A stretch of DNA of 64,000 nt from Streptomyces sp. ML-6 (GCF_030116705.1 NZ_JAOTIK010000001.1:1631001-1695000); one strand, 5' to 3'; positions 8,888 to 18,398 are shown, numbered from the stretch's first letter. The notes: generated by a model from the sequence alone, not told the origin. Numbers and translations are program-made.

Positions 8888-10399
8888 TCAGCTCTGGCCG
8901 CCCGCCAGCTTCTCGCGCAGGGCAGCCAGGGCCTCGTCCGACGCCAGGGCGCCGGAGTTGTCCGTGGACTCCGAGGAGTACGAGCCGCCACCGTTGCCGC
9001 CGGAAGCAGCCTGGGCGCCACCGGCCGGGGTGGCAGCACCCTCGGCAGCAGCGGCCTCGTCGGCCTCGCGGGACTTGATGACCTGGGCCTGGTGCTGCTC
9101 GAAGCGCTGCTGCGCCTCGGCGTACTGCGTCTCCCACGCCTCGCGCTGAGCCTCGTAGCCCTCGAGCCAGTCGTTGGTCTCGGGGTCGAAGCCCTCGGGG
9201 TAGATGTAGTTGCCCTGGTCGTCGTAGGACGCGGCCATGCCGTACAGGGTCGGGTCGAACTCGACCGAGGCCGGGTCGGCACCGAAGGACTCGTTGGCCT
9301 GCTTCAGCGAGAGGCTGATGCGACGACGCTCGAGGTCGATGTCGATGACCTTGACGAAGATCTCGTCGTTGACCTGGACGACCTGCTCCGGGATCTCCAC
9401 GTGGCGCTCGGCCAGCTCGGAGATGTGGACCAGACCCTCGATGCCCTCGTCGACGCGCACGAACGCACCGAACGGAACGAGCTTGGTGACCTTACCGGGA
9501 ACGACCTGCCCGATCTGGTGCGTGCGGGCGAACTGCTGCCACGGGTCCTCCTGCGTCGCCTTGAGCGACAGGGAGACGCGCTCGCGGTCCATGTCGACGT
9601 CCAGGACCTCGACCGTGACCTCCTGGCCGACCTCGACGACCTCGGAGGGGTGGTCGATGTGCTTCCAGGACAGCTCGGAGACGTGCACGAGACCGTCGAC
9701 GCCGCCGAGGTCCACGAACGCACCGAAGTTGACGATCGAGGAGACGACGCCGGAGCGGACCTGGCCCTTCTGCAGGGTCGTGAGGAACGTCTGGCGGACC
9801 TCGCTCTGGGTCTGCTCCAGCCAGGCACGGCGGGACAGGACCACGTTGTTGCGGTTCTTGTCCAGCTCGATGATCTTGGCCTCGAGCTCCTTGCCCACGT
9901 AGGGCTGGAGGTCGCGGACGCGGCGCATCTCGACGAGGGAGGCCGGCAGGAAGCCACGGAGGCCGATGTCGAGGATGAGACCACCCTTGACGACCTCGAT
10001 GACGGTACCGGTGACGATGCCGTCCTCTTCCTTGATCTTCTCGATCGTGCCCCAGGCACGCTCGTACTGAGCGCGCTTCTTGGACAGGATGAGGCGACCT
10101 TCCTTGTCCTCCTTCTGGAGAACCAGGGCCTCGATCTCGTCGCCGACCTTGACGACCTCGTTCGGGTCGACGTCGTGCTTGATCGAGAGCTCGCGGGAGG
10201 GGATGACGCCTTCGGTCTTGTAACCGATGTCGAGCAGGACCTCGTCCCGGTCGACCTTCACGATGACGCCGTCGACGATGTCGCCGTCGTTGAAGTACTT
10301 GATCGTCTCGTCGATCGCGGCGAGGAAGGCTTCCTCGTTACCGATGTCGTTGACCGCTACCTGCGGGGTGGTGGCGGTGGTCTCGGTGCTGCTCGTCAT
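8888..10399 (-). CDS. rpsA: 30S ribosomal protein S1
   Basis: 503 residues. S1 binds mRNA at the small subunit and helps start translation. Four S1 (OB-fold) domains can be followed: about residues 36-105 (GDIVDGVIVKVDRDEVLLDIG), 122-187, 208-277 (GQVRSGVVSSIVNFGAFVDLGGVDGLVHVSELS) and 294-363 (GKVTKLVPFGAFVRVDEGIEGLVHISELA). This is the four-domain actinobacterial form, shorter than the six-domain E. coli form. The tail of about 60 residues is Ala/Gly/Ser-rich and variable. ATG at 10399 with a ribosome site (GGAGCCCTTTCCCAC upstream is moderate). Transcribed from a strong promoter about 200 bases upstream. Confidence 0.98.
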   Translation of the reverse strand: MTSSTETTATTPQVAVNDIGNEEAFLAAIDETIKYFNDGDIVDGVIVKVDRDEVLLDIGYKTEGVIPSRELSIKHDVDPNEVVKVGDEIEALVLQKEDKEGRLILSKKRAQYERAWGTIEKIKEEDGIVTGTVIEVVKGGLILDIGLRGFLPASLVEMRRVRDLQPYVGKELEAKIIELDKNRNNVVLSRRAWLEQTQSEVRQTFLTTLQKGQVRSGVVSSIVNFGAFVDLGGVDGLVHVSELSWKHIDHPSEVVEVGQEVTVEVLDVDMDRERVSLSLKATQEDPWQQFARTHQIGQVVPGKVTKLVPFGAFVRVDEGIEGLVHISELAERHVEIPEQVVQVNDEIFVKVIDIDLERRRISLSLKQANESFGADPASVEFDPTLYGMAASYDDQGNYIYPEGFDPETNDWLEGYEAQREAWETQYAEAQQRFEQHQAQVIKSREADEAAAAEGAATPAGGAQAASGGNGGGSYSSESTDNSGALASDEALAALREKLAGGQS

Positions 10400-10795
10400 G
10401 TGGGAAAGGGCTCCGGTACGGACAGTGAGTCGTAGGTACTGCTACGCCGGGAGCCCTTATCACCTCTGCAGAAGCCGGACAGCTCGGGAAGCGCCGAACC
10501 CGCCGGGCGGGAGGCGCCTCGTGAACCGAGGGGACATACAGCAGATGCGAGCGCGGCCTGCTAGGTCTGAGGCGCACAGGCTCGCAGCGCAACTTGTAGC
10601 ATACGGGGGCAGCCGGGCACGGTCAATGCGCGAAGGCGCACACCGGGGGCGCAACAACCCATATCCGGCACAACTCGTGTTCCCCGGCGCCGCCTCGGCA
10701 CCGGGAGACGCTCCGGGCGCGGAACCGCACTCCCGGATACCCCCGAGTACGTACCGCGTGCGGCGGGGTGAAGGCAAACTACAACGACGGACACG
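10400..10795 (-). promoter_or_regulatory. rpsA promoter and long leader
   Basis: On the minus strand TTGACC (10626-10621), a 17-bp spacer and TATGCT (10603-10598) form a near-consensus sigma-70 promoter. Transcription would start about 190 bases before the rpsA ATG, giving a long leader. The leader can form a small hairpin (CCTCG, loop TGAAC, CGAGG at 10517-10531) next to the palindrome GAGGCGCCTC. S1 represses its own translation in other bacteria; whether this leader does so is inference. No gene is seen between 10627 and the methyltransferase start at 10796, where that gene's own promoter should lie. Confidence 0.7.
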
Positions 10796-11608
10796 ATGAG
10801 CCAAGAGATCTACGCGGCCGAACCCGAAGCGACCCGTCGCGAGGCGTCGGAGACCGAGAGCAGCCGGGCCAGTCGCGGCTGGTGGGACCGGAACGCCGAC
10901 GAGTACCAGAACGACCACGGCGCCTTCCTGGGCGACGACCGGTTCGTCTGGGGCCCCGAGGGGCTCGACGAGGCCGAGGCCGGCCTGCTCGGCCCCGCCG
11001 CGTCGCTGAACGGCAAGGACGTCCTGGAGATCGGCGCGGGCGCCGCGCAGTGCTCGCGCTGGCTCGCCTCCCGGGGTGCCCGCCCGGTGGCCCTGGACCT
11101 CTCGCACCGGCAGCTCCAGCACGCGCTGCGGATCGGCGGCGAAGTCCCGCTGGTGGAGGCGGACGCCGGGGCGCTGCCCTTCCGCGACGGCTCGTTCGAC
11201 CTGGCGTGTTCCGCCTACGGCGCGGTGCCGTTCGTCGCCGACCCCGTGCGGGTGTTCCGCGAGGTGCGCCGCGTGCTGCGCCCCGGCGGCCGCTGGGTCT
11301 TCTCGGTGACGCACCCGGTCCGCTGGGCGTTCCCGGACGAGCCGGGGCCCGAGGGCCTCTCGGTCGCGGCCTCCTACTTCGACCGCACCCCCTACGTCGA
11401 GCAGGACGAGCGGGGCGACGCGGTCTACGTCGAGCACCACCGGACCCTGGGCGACCGGGTCCGCGACGTGGTGGCCGGCGGCTTCCGGCTGGTCGACCTC
11501 GTCGAACCGGAGTGGCCCGCCTGGAACACCCAGGAATGGGGCGGCTGGTCCCCGCTGCGCGGCAACCTGATCCCCGGCACGGCGATCTTCGTCTGCGTGC
11601 GGGACTGA
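10796..11608 (+). CDS. class I SAM-dependent methyltransferase
   Basis: 270 residues, ATG start. The Rossmann SAM-binding core is clear: motif I VLEIGAGAAQCSRWLASRGARPVALDLS at about residues 76-103, the acidic turn VEADAGALPFRDGSFDLACSAYGAVPF, and the post-motif RVLRPGGRWVFSVTHPVRW. This is the Methyltransf_11/UbiE-like family. The N-terminal SRGWWDRNADEYQNDHGAFLG is conserved in a Streptomyces group usually annotated only as methyltransferase. The acceptor cannot be read. It is divergent from rpsA and followed after 124 bp by hrpB. Confidence 0.88.
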   Translation: MSQEIYAAEPEATRREASETESSRASRGWWDRNADEYQNDHGAFLGDDRFVWGPEGLDEAEAGLLGPAASLNGKDVLEIGAGAAQCSRWLASRGARPVALDLSHRQLQHALRIGGEVPLVEADAGALPFRDGSFDLACSAYGAVPFVADPVRVFREVRRVLRPGGRWVFSVTHPVRWAFPDEPGPEGLSVAASYFDRTPYVEQDERGDAVYVEHHRTLGDRVRDVVAGGFRLVDLVEPEWPAWNTQEWGGWSPLRGNLIPGTAIFVCVRD

Positions 11609-11732
11609 AAACTCTGCGCACGGGACCGACGACCCGGGCGAACCGCGCCCCCAACCCGCCCGGACCGGGACCGGAGGGGCCCGACGGGTCCCGGGGTGCG
11701 GCATACGGGCCGGCCCGTACGAGACTGGGGGC

Positions 11733-14243
11733 GTGATCCGTACCGACGCCCTGGACCGGTTGCCCGTCCGCACCGCCGTGCCCGCCCTGGAGCGGGCGCT
11801 CGACGACCGCGGTGTCGCGGTGCTGTGCGCACCGCCCGGCACCGGCAAGACGACCCTCGTGCCCCTGGTCCTGGCCGGCCTGACCGAGGGTGGACCGGTG
11901 CGCCGGGTGGTGGTCGCCGAACCGCGACGGATCGCGGCACGGGCGGCGGCGCGGCGGATGGCGTGGCTCCTCGGGGAGCGGCCCGGCGGGCGGGTCGGCT
12001 TCACGGTCCGCGGCGAACGGCTGGTGGGCTCCGGCACGGTGGTCGAGGTGGTCACCACCGGGGTGCTGCTCCAGCGGCTGCAGCGCGACCAGGAACTGGC
12101 CGGGGTCGACGCGGTGATCATCGACGAGTGCCACGAGCGGCACCTGGACGCGGACACCGTCGCCGCGTTCCTGCTCGACGTGCGCGAGACGCTCCGCCCC
12201 GGTCTGCGGCTGGTCGCGGCGTCCGCGACGACGGACGCGCAGGGCTGGGCCCGGCTGCTGGGCGACGCCCCGGTGGTCGAGGCGTCGGGCGTGTCGCACC
12301 CGGTGGAGGTGGTCTGGGCGCCGCCCGCGGCACCGGTGCGCCCGCCGCACGGGATGAGGGTCGATCCGGCGCTGCCGGCGCACGTCGCCGCGACGGTGCG
12401 CCGGGCCCTGGCCGAACGGGACGGCGACGTGCTGTGCTTCCTGCCCGGGGTCGGCGAGATCGGGCGCGTGGCGGGCCTGCTGGCGGACGTGGACGCCGAG
12501 GTGCTCCAGGTGCACGGGCGGGCCCCGGCGGCGGTGCAGGACGCGGTGCTGGCCGGGTCCGCGGAGGGCCGGCGGGTGGTGCTGGCGACCTCGGTGGCGG
12601 AGTCGTCCCTGACGGTGCCCGGGGTGCGGGTGGTGGTCGACTCGGGACTGGCCCGGGAACCGCGCACCGATCACGCCCGGGGCCTGGGCGCGCTGACGAC
12701 GGTACGGGCCTCCCGGGCGACGGGCCGGCAGCGGGCGGGCCGGGCCGGGCGGGAGGCCCCCGGCACGGTGTACCGGTGCTGGACGCAGGCGGAGGACGGG
12801 CGGCTCGCCCGGTTCCCCTCCCCGGAGATCGAGGTCGCGGACCTGGCGGCGTTCGCGCTGCAGGCGGCGTGCTGGGGCGATCCGGACGCGTCGGGGCTGG
12901 CGCTGCTCGACCCGCCGCCCGCGGGCGCGATGGGCGCGGCCCGCGAGGTGCTGACGGCGATCGGCGCGGTGGGCCCCGACGGGCGGGTGACCGACCGGGG
13001 CGTACGGATGTCCCGGCTCGGCCTGCACCCGCGGCTGGCCCGGGCGCTGCTGGACGGCGCCGCCGAGGTCGGCGGACGGCGGGCGGCCGAGGTGGTGGCC
13101 CTGCTCGGCGAGGAGCCGCCGCGGGAGTACGGCGACGACCTGGCCGCCGCGCTGCGCACCGCGCGGCGGGGCCGGGACGGCTACGCGGCGCGCTGGCGGC
13201 AGGAGGTCCGGCGGCTGTCCTCCTTCGTCGCGGACGCGGGCGGGGGCTCGGGGCCGGACGACGCGGCCGTGGGCCTGGTGGCGGCGCTGGCCTTCCCGGA
13301 GCGGGTGGCGCGGGCCCGCGGCGAGGGGGCGTTCCTGATGGTGTCGGGGACGGGGGCCGAGCCGCGGGACGGATCGGGGCTGCGCGGCGCGTCCTGGCTG
13401 GCGGTCGCGGTCGCCGACCGGCCCGCGCACGCGGCGTCCGCCCGGGTGCGGCTCGCCGCCGTCGTCGACGAGGACACGGCACGGACGGCCGCCGGACACC
13501 TGCGGTTCGCGGGCGAGGAGGTCCGCTGGGCCGACGGTGACGTGGTGGCCCGCCGGGTGGAGCGGCTGGGCGCCGTCGAGCTGTCGGTGCGCCCGCTGCG
13601 GGAACCGGCGCCGGAGGCGGTGCGCGGGGCGCTGGTCGAGGGGCTGCGGCGGGAGGGGCTCGGGCTGCTGCGCCGGACGCGGGAGGCGGAGCAGTTGCGG
13701 GAACGGCTGGCCTTTCTCCACCGGGAGCTGGGCGCGCCCTGGCCGGACGTGTCGGAGGGGGCGTTGCTGGACCGGCCGGAGGAGTGGCTGGAGCCCGAGC
13801 TGTCCCGGGCCCGGCGCCGCGCCGATCTGGGCCGGATCGACCTGGGGCAGGCGCTGCGGCGGTTGCTGCCGTGGGCGACGGGCGAGGCGGCCCGGCTGGA
13901 CGAGCTGGCGCCGGAGCGGATCGAGGTGCCGAGCGGGTCGCGCGTCCGGGTGGAGTACGGCGGGGCGCAGCCGGTGCTCGCGGTGAAGCTCCAGGAGATG
14001 TTCGGCCTGGCGGAGAGCCCGAGGCTGGCCGGGGTGCCGGTGCTGGTGCACCTGCTGTCCCCGGCCGGACGTCCCGCCGCGGTCACCGCGGACCTGGCCT
14101 CGTTCTGGCGGGACGGCTACCGGGCGGTGCGGGCGGAGCTGCGCGGCCGGTACCCGAGGCATCCGTGGCCGGAGGATCCGACGACGATGGCGGCGACCCG
14201 GTTCACGACGGCACGGCTCAAGCGGGAGCAGGAGCGGGGGTAG
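11733..14243 (+). CDS. hrpB: ATP-dependent helicase HrpB
   Basis: 836 residues, GTG start. This is a DExH-box RNA helicase of the HrpA/HrpB group. Motif I is APPGTGKTTLVP (about residue 32), motif II DECHERH, motif III SATTD, and motif VI QRAGRAGR. After the two RecA-like domains come the helicase-associated domain (DGRVTDRGVRMSRLGLHPRLARALLDGA) and the HrpB-specific C-terminal domain with WPEDPTTMAATRFT near the end. Length is normal for HrpB. No essential role is known and the RNA target is unclear. Its last 26 bases overlap the end of the convergent DUF3068 gene. Confidence 0.95.
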   Translation: MIRTDALDRLPVRTAVPALERALDDRGVAVLCAPPGTGKTTLVPLVLAGLTEGGPVRRVVVAEPRRIAARAAARRMAWLLGERPGGRVGFTVRGERLVGSGTVVEVVTTGVLLQRLQRDQELAGVDAVIIDECHERHLDADTVAAFLLDVRETLRPGLRLVAASATTDAQGWARLLGDAPVVEASGVSHPVEVVWAPPAAPVRPPHGMRVDPALPAHVAATVRRALAERDGDVLCFLPGVGEIGRVAGLLADVDAEVLQVHGRAPAAVQDAVLAGSAEGRRVVLATSVAESSLTVPGVRVVVDSGLAREPRTDHARGLGALTTVRASRATGRQRAGRAGREAPGTVYRCWTQAEDGRLARFPSPEIEVADLAAFALQAACWGDPDASGLALLDPPPAGAMGAAREVLTAIGAVGPDGRVTDRGVRMSRLGLHPRLARALLDGAAEVGGRRAAEVVALLGEEPPREYGDDLAAALRTARRGRDGYAARWRQEVRRLSSFVADAGGGSGPDDAAVGLVAALAFPERVARARGEGAFLMVSGTGAEPRDGSGLRGASWLAVAVADRPAHAASARVRLAAVVDEDTARTAAGHLRFAGEEVRWADGDVVARRVERLGAVELSVRPLREPAPEAVRGALVEGLRREGLGLLRRTREAEQLRERLAFLHRELGAPWPDVSEGALLDRPEEWLEPELSRARRRADLGRIDLGQALRRLLPWATGEAARLDELAPERIEVPSGSRVRVEYGGAQPVLAVKLQEMFGLAESPRLAGVPVLVHLLSPAGRPAAVTADLASFWRDGYRAVRAELRGRYPRHPWPEDPTTMAATRFTTARLKREQERG

Positions 14244-15240
14244 GGGCGGGGTCCGGTGTCCCGTCCGGGCCCCGCCCGTGCGGTCGTCGTCCGCCCGGGC
14301 GCCGGGAGCGGGCCTCCAGCCACAGGGCGAGCGCGAACAGGGCGGCGCCGAGGGCCAGGAAGCCCACGGGCAGGTACGAGGTGAGCAGCAGGACCAGCAG
14401 GCGCTGGGACCCGACCAGGGCGACGACCGAGTCGACGTAGTCCGGGCGCATCTTCACGTGCCCGGCGAACACGGTGACGGTGTCCTCGGACAGCCCCAGC
14501 GACCTGGCGTTGCGCAGCTCCTCCCGGTGGATCTCCTCGCCGTTGACGGGCGCCCCGGTGACCGGGTCCACCCAGAACATCCGCTTGGTGGTGTACCAGC
14601 GGGTCAGGCCGGTCTTCGCGATCTGTTCCGGGGTGATCGCGATCGGCATCTTCTTCGGCATCGGGACCTTGGTCCACGGGATGGTCTGCTCGAAGTAGTA
14701 GACGTCCATGCCGTGGAAGGTGCGGGTGCCCCGGTAGTGGATGGGCGAGCTGGTGCGGGTCTGCGCGTCGAAGTACTCGTAGTCGCGCTTCTCGGTGAGG
14801 AAGGGCCACTTGAACTCGATGCCCTCGCGCCTGACCGGGTCGCCGTCGACGGATTCGCCGGTGGCGTGGACGGGAGCCTGGCTGTGCGCGTCGAAGATGT
14901 ACCGCTCGGGGATCTGGGAGACCATCTTGCCGTCCGGTCCGGCCACGAAGCTGAGGGCGTCCCAGACGACGACGTCACGGCCGGCGGTGCGTTCGATCCG
15001 CTCGGACTCCTCCACGTTGCCCTTGAGGGTCTGCACGATGGTGACCCGGGGGACCGTCTTCACCTTCATGCCGTCGTTGTAGTCGAGGAGGGTGGCGGGC
15101 TTCGCCTCCAGGACCGTCTCCTGGTACTGGCCGGGCGGGATCTTCGCCAGCCTCGGGAAGGCGTACCAGCGCAGCAGCGGCGCCATGGCGGCGAAGAAGA
15201 CGGCGAAGGCCAGGAGTACGAGGCTGGCTCGGCGGCGCAT
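14218..15240 (-). CDS. DUF3068 domain membrane-anchored protein
   Basis: 340 residues. There is an N-terminal transmembrane/signal anchor (residues about 4-24, ASLVLLAFAVFFAAMAPLLRW), a long extracytoplasmic domain and a second transmembrane segment near the C-terminus (LLVLLLTSYLPVGFLALGAALFALALWL), then a basic Pro/Ala-rich cytoplasmic tail. ETVLEAKPATLLDYNDG, VQTLKGNVEES and the VYYFEQTIPW region are what I recognise as DUF3068, a family of actinobacterial envelope proteins, sometimes called porin PorA family. The role is unknown. Its 3' end overlaps hrpB by 26 bases tail to tail. The small SPW_0924 gene lies 40 bases upstream on the same strand. Confidence 0.9.
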   Translation of the reverse strand: MRRRASLVLLAFAVFFAAMAPLLRWYAFPRLAKIPPGQYQETVLEAKPATLLDYNDGMKVKTVPRVTIVQTLKGNVEESERIERTAGRDVVVWDALSFVAGPDGKMVSQIPERYIFDAHSQAPVHATGESVDGDPVRREGIEFKWPFLTEKRDYEYFDAQTRTSSPIHYRGTRTFHGMDVYYFEQTIPWTKVPMPKKMPIAITPEQIAKTGLTRWYTTKRMFWVDPVTGAPVNGEEIHREELRNARSLGLSEDTVTVFAGHVKMRPDYVDSVVALVGSQRLLVLLLTSYLPVGFLALGAALFALALWLEARSRRPGGRRPHGRGPDGTPDPAPTPAPAPA

Positions 15241-15280
15241 GGTGGTGCCCTCCCTCGGCTTCTGTTGCTTCTTCCGGTGG

Positions 15281-15418
15281 CTATTTCTTGGGGCCCGGCA
15301 CGGTGGTCAGCAGGGGTTCGGGCGAGGTCTCCCCGGGCGGGGCGCCGATCGCGGCGACGGTGAGGACGAGCGCGAGGGCTGCGGCCAGCCCGATGGCGGC
15401 GGCGACGAGGGCACGCAT
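15281..15418 (-). CDS. SPW_0924 family small protein
   Basis: 45 residues: an ATG at 15418 with GGGAGGA at the right distance, ending in AAG AAA TAG. The sequence is one hydrophobic helix (MRALVAAAIGLAAALALVLT) followed by a short polar tail (ETSPEPLLTTVPGPKK). The MRAL..AAA.GLAAALALVL and SPEPLLTTVP pattern is that of the SPW_0924 family of tiny Streptomyces membrane or secreted proteins, of unknown function. It sits just upstream of the DUF3068 gene on the same strand and is probably co-transcribed. Confidence 0.85.
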   Translation of the reverse strand: MRALVAAAIGLAAALALVLTVAAIGAPPGETSPEPLLTTVPGPKK

Positions 15419-15505
15419 GCCGGTCCTCCCGGAGAACATCGATCTGATGGGTCGTCAGGGTCGGTGCACCGTAGCAATCCGGGCGCGAGATGAGAACACG
15501 TGGAA

Positions 15506-15536
15506 CAGCCCCTCCGCCGCGAGGGCGAAGGGGCTG
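15506..15536 (-). terminator. terminator after the transglycosylase gene
   Basis: An inverted repeat CAGCCCCT..AGGGGCTG with an inner stem (one C-A mismatch) and a GCGA-type loop, 22 bases after the minus-strand stop at 15559. Confidence 0.75.
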
Positions 15537-15558
15537 TCGGGGCGATGCGGCCGGCCGG

Positions 15559-17295
15559 TCAGGCGGCGGGAGTCCCGGAAGGCTCCGGACTCGTGGAGGG
15601 CTCGGGGCTCGTGGAGGGCTCCGGGGTTCCCGAGGGGTCCGGTGTCCCGGAGGGCTCGGACGCCTCGACCTTCAGCTCGATGACGACGGTGGCCCCGCCC
15701 TCGGTGGTGAGCCGCAGCCGGTACGTGCCCGCCGTGCCGTCGGCGTAGATCTTCGGGAGCTTCAGGGTGCCGTCGGCGCCGGTCCGCAGGCCCGTCAGGG
15801 TGCGGACCGCCTTGTCGTCCTCGCCCTTGAAGTACGGGCCCTTGTCGTTCTCGGCCGGCTCCTCGGCGTCGGTGATCATGGTGACGGTGACGGTGACCCC
15901 GGCCGCGACCTTGCCCCGGTAGGTCGCCCTGACCTCGACGGTCTCGGCGAACTCGGCCCCGGGCGCCGCGGTCAGCGCCTTGTCGTCGGTCCTGGCGATC
16001 GCGTCGGCCCGGCGGGCGGTGACGGTCGCCTCGTAGGTGACGGGAGGCACCGAGCGGCCGGTGGCGGCGGCCCGCACCGTGAACGTGCCCGTCTTCTCGC
16101 CCGCCCGCAGCACCGGGGCGGTGACGGTGCCGTCGGTCCCGGTGGTGAGGGTGGCCGACTTCTTCCCGTCGGCGAACGCGGCGTCCGTGTCGCCGGTGAT
16201 CGTGAAGGTCACCGAGACCTTGGCGAGCGGCCCGCCGCGACCGTTCTCGGCCCGCACCTTGATCCGCTCGGCGAAGGCGTCGCCCGCGGTGGCCGCCAGC
16301 GGGCCGGTGCCGGCGTTCTTCACCGCCGCGAGGGTCCCGGACGGCTCGGGGTCGGGCTTGGGACTGGTCGTGCCGCCGCCCGGCTTCGGATCCGGCTTCG
16401 GCGTGTTCCCGGGCTTCGGCTTGGCGGAACCGGACGGCGAGGGACCCGGGCCCGTCCGGTCCGGGGTCGTGCCGCCACCGAGGGCGGGCGGCAGGGCGCC
16501 GGTGCCGTCGGGGATCTCGTGGGTGCCGCGCCGGTAGTAGTCGAACCAGGAACGCACCGTACGCAGATAGGCGTTCGAGTGGTTGTAGCTCAGGACCGCC
16601 CGGTCGAGGTCCCCGGCGAGGGACAGATCGCGGGAACCGGCACAGAGGTAACGCCCGGCGGCGAGCGCCGCGTCGTAGATGTTGTTGGGGTCCTTGCGAC
16701 CGTCACCGTTCCCGTCCTGGCCCCAGGTCGCCCACGTGGACGGGATGAACTGCATCGGACCGACGGCACGGTCGTGGGTGCTGTCCCCGTCGTACGCACC
16801 GTTGTCGGTGTCCTTGATCAGGGCGAAACCCCGGCCGTCGAGGACCGGGCCGAGGATCGGCGAGAACGTGGTGCCGTTCGCGTCGACCCGGCCGCCGCGT
16901 GCCTGACCGGACTCGACCTTGCCGATCGCGGCGAGCAGCTGCCACGGCAGACGACAGGCCGCGTCGCTCGCGGAGATCTCCTGCTCGGCCTTCTTGTACG
17001 CGGCCAGGACCGAGGCCGGTATGCCGGCCTCCGAACCACCGGTGAGGGGCAGCCGACTGCTGGTCCCCGGCTTGTCGGGCGTGTTCAGCGGGGGCAGTTC
17101 CGTGTAGTACGGCGAATTGCCGGTGGCCGCGCTCTCGTCGGACGAAGGAGTCGTCCCTGCGGCCTGCTGGTCACCGCCGTCGGAGACCACCGGCGAGCCG
17201 GGAGCCCCCGAGGCCGAGAGCGCCGCCACCACGACGGCGGCCACGGCTGTCGTGGTCGCTCCCTTGCGAAGCCGGCGACCGAACTGCGCTGCCAT
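15559..17295 (-). CDS. secreted lytic murein transglycosylase with C-terminal immunoglobulin-like domains
   Basis: 578 residues. Signal peptide at about 1-30. The SLT domain runs about residues 90-240. LLAAIGKVESGQARGG carries the catalytic Glu (about 128), and GPMQFIPSTWATWGQDGNGDGRKDPNNIYDAALAAGRYLC plus YNHSNAYLRTV are the conserved later motifs (MltB-like, Slt70 fold). It should cleave the MurNAc-GlcNAc bond of peptidoglycan and form an anhydro product. A Pro/Lys-rich linker follows, then about two beta-rich domains, each ending in a Big-1-like TGTDGTVT/TGADGTLKLPK turn, and a repetitive tail (PSGTPEPSTSPEPS). The tail repeats are also seen in the DNA (15559-15660). It probably acts in wall remodelling. 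Confidence 0.88.
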   Translation of the reverse strand: MAAQFGRRLRKGATTTAVAAVVVAALSASGAPGSPVVSDGGDQQAAGTTPSSDESAATGNSPYYTELPPLNTPDKPGTSSRLPLTGGSEAGIPASVLAAYKKAEQEISASDAACRLPWQLLAAIGKVESGQARGGRVDANGTTFSPILGPVLDGRGFALIKDTDNGAYDGDSTHDRAVGPMQFIPSTWATWGQDGNGDGRKDPNNIYDAALAAGRYLCAGSRDLSLAGDLDRAVLSYNHSNAYLRTVRSWFDYYRRGTHEIPDGTGALPPALGGGTTPDRTGPGPSPSGSAKPKPGNTPKPDPKPGGGTTSPKPDPEPSGTLAAVKNAGTGPLAATAGDAFAERIKVRAENGRGGPLAKVSVTFTITGDTDAAFADGKKSATLTTGTDGTVTAPVLRAGEKTGTFTVRAAATGRSVPPVTYEATVTARRADAIARTDDKALTAAPGAEFAETVEVRATYRGKVAAGVTVTVTMITDAEEPAENDKGPYFKGEDDKAVRTLTGLRTGADGTLKLPKIYADGTAGTYRLRLTTEGGATVVIELKVEASEPSGTPDPSGTPEPSTSPEPSTSPEPSGTPAA

Positions 17296-17522
17296 ACCTC
17301 TGGCCCCTCCCCTTCGACGACTGTCCGCGCCCCCAGTGGCAGGACTCAGGCGACCCTACGGCAACTCATACCGCCGGGACACCGCGTGCCGACCGGTTCT
17401 TACCTGTTTTTCACGTTCCGGACAGCAAGTCGTACGGCGGTGAGCGCACAGGTGACGACGGCGGTGGCCACCGCGGCCACGCACCGGCAAACGGTCTTCA
17501 CCGTTCACGCATACTTGCCGCC

Positions 17523-18368
17523 ATGCCCTTCACACTCAGTCATGCCGCCGCCGTACTACCGGTGCTGCGACGAAACGGGACGGCACGCGGCCCGCTCCTC
17601 GCGTCCGCCCTCGTGACGGGCTCCTTCGCACCCGACATGACGTACTACGCCGACACCGCGGTTCCCGGCGCCATGGAGTTCGGGCAGGTCACCCACTCGC
17701 TGTGGGGCGTACTCACGGTCGACGTACTGATCACCGCGGCCGTGGTCGCCCTGTGGCTGCTGCTGCGCGAACCGCTGGTCGCGCTGCTGCCGACGGCCCG
17801 GCAGGGGCGGGTGCACACGTTCCTGAGCGGGCGCCACGGGCCGTGGCGCCCCCGGGACTGCTGGTGGTTCGCACTGTCGGCGGCCCTCGGAGCGGCCACC
17901 CACGTCGTCTGGGACGCCTTCACCCACCACGACCGGTGGGGGGTGCGCCTGGTGCCGGTACTCTCCGGGAACGTGGCCGGTCATCCGGTGTTCCAACTGG
18001 TGCAGTACGGCAGTTCGGCCGTGGCCCTGATCCTGCTCGCCCGGTTCGCCCGGGCGGGGCTGCGCGCCACCGGGGCACGGCCCGCCCCACCGTCCGTGCC
18101 GGTGCTGGGCCCTCGCGAACGATGGACGGCAGGGGCGCTGCTGGGCGTCTGCGCACTGGGCGGCGTCATCCACCGCTGCATGCGCTGGTACGCCCACTTC
18201 GGGCGTGTCGACACCCCCCTGGACATCATCCCGACCATCTGCTTCGGAGCCGGGGCGGGACTGGCGGTGGGCCTGGTGCTGTACGGGGCATGGATGCGGC
18301 TGCGCCGCTCCCGCCCGGCCACGCCCTCCGGCCGGCGGACCGACGACCGGAACCCCGCCCGCCCCTGA
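17523..18368 (+). CDS. DUF4184 family integral membrane protein
   Basis: 281 residues, ATG start. The N-terminus MPFTLSHAAAVLPVLRR and the following SFAPDMTYYAD and THSLWGVLTVDV are the signature of DUF4184. HAAA, THS and the later ATHVVWDAFTHHDRWG carry conserved His/Asp residues that suggest a metal-dependent membrane hydrolase fold related to YdjM/phospholipase-C-like proteins. About five to six membrane segments are visible. Function unknown. It is divergent from the transglycosylase gene and convergent with polA. Confidence 0.88.
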   Translation: MPFTLSHAAAVLPVLRRNGTARGPLLASALVTGSFAPDMTYYADTAVPGAMEFGQVTHSLWGVLTVDVLITAAVVALWLLLREPLVALLPTARQGRVHTFLSGRHGPWRPRDCWWFALSAALGAATHVVWDAFTHHDRWGVRLVPVLSGNVAGHPVFQLVQYGSSAVALILLARFARAGLRATGARPAPPSVPVLGPRERWTAGALLGVCALGGVIHRCMRWYAHFGRVDTPLDIIPTICFGAGAGLAVGLVLYGAWMRLRRSRPATPSGRRTDDRNPARP

Positions 18369-18398
18369 ACCCGGGAGCGTGAACCGCCCCCCGGTACG

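Noticed and set aside
10400..10600. A metabolite riboswitch in the rpsA leader
   Set aside because: Only a short 5-bp hairpin and a palindrome are visible; no known riboswitch core could be matched.
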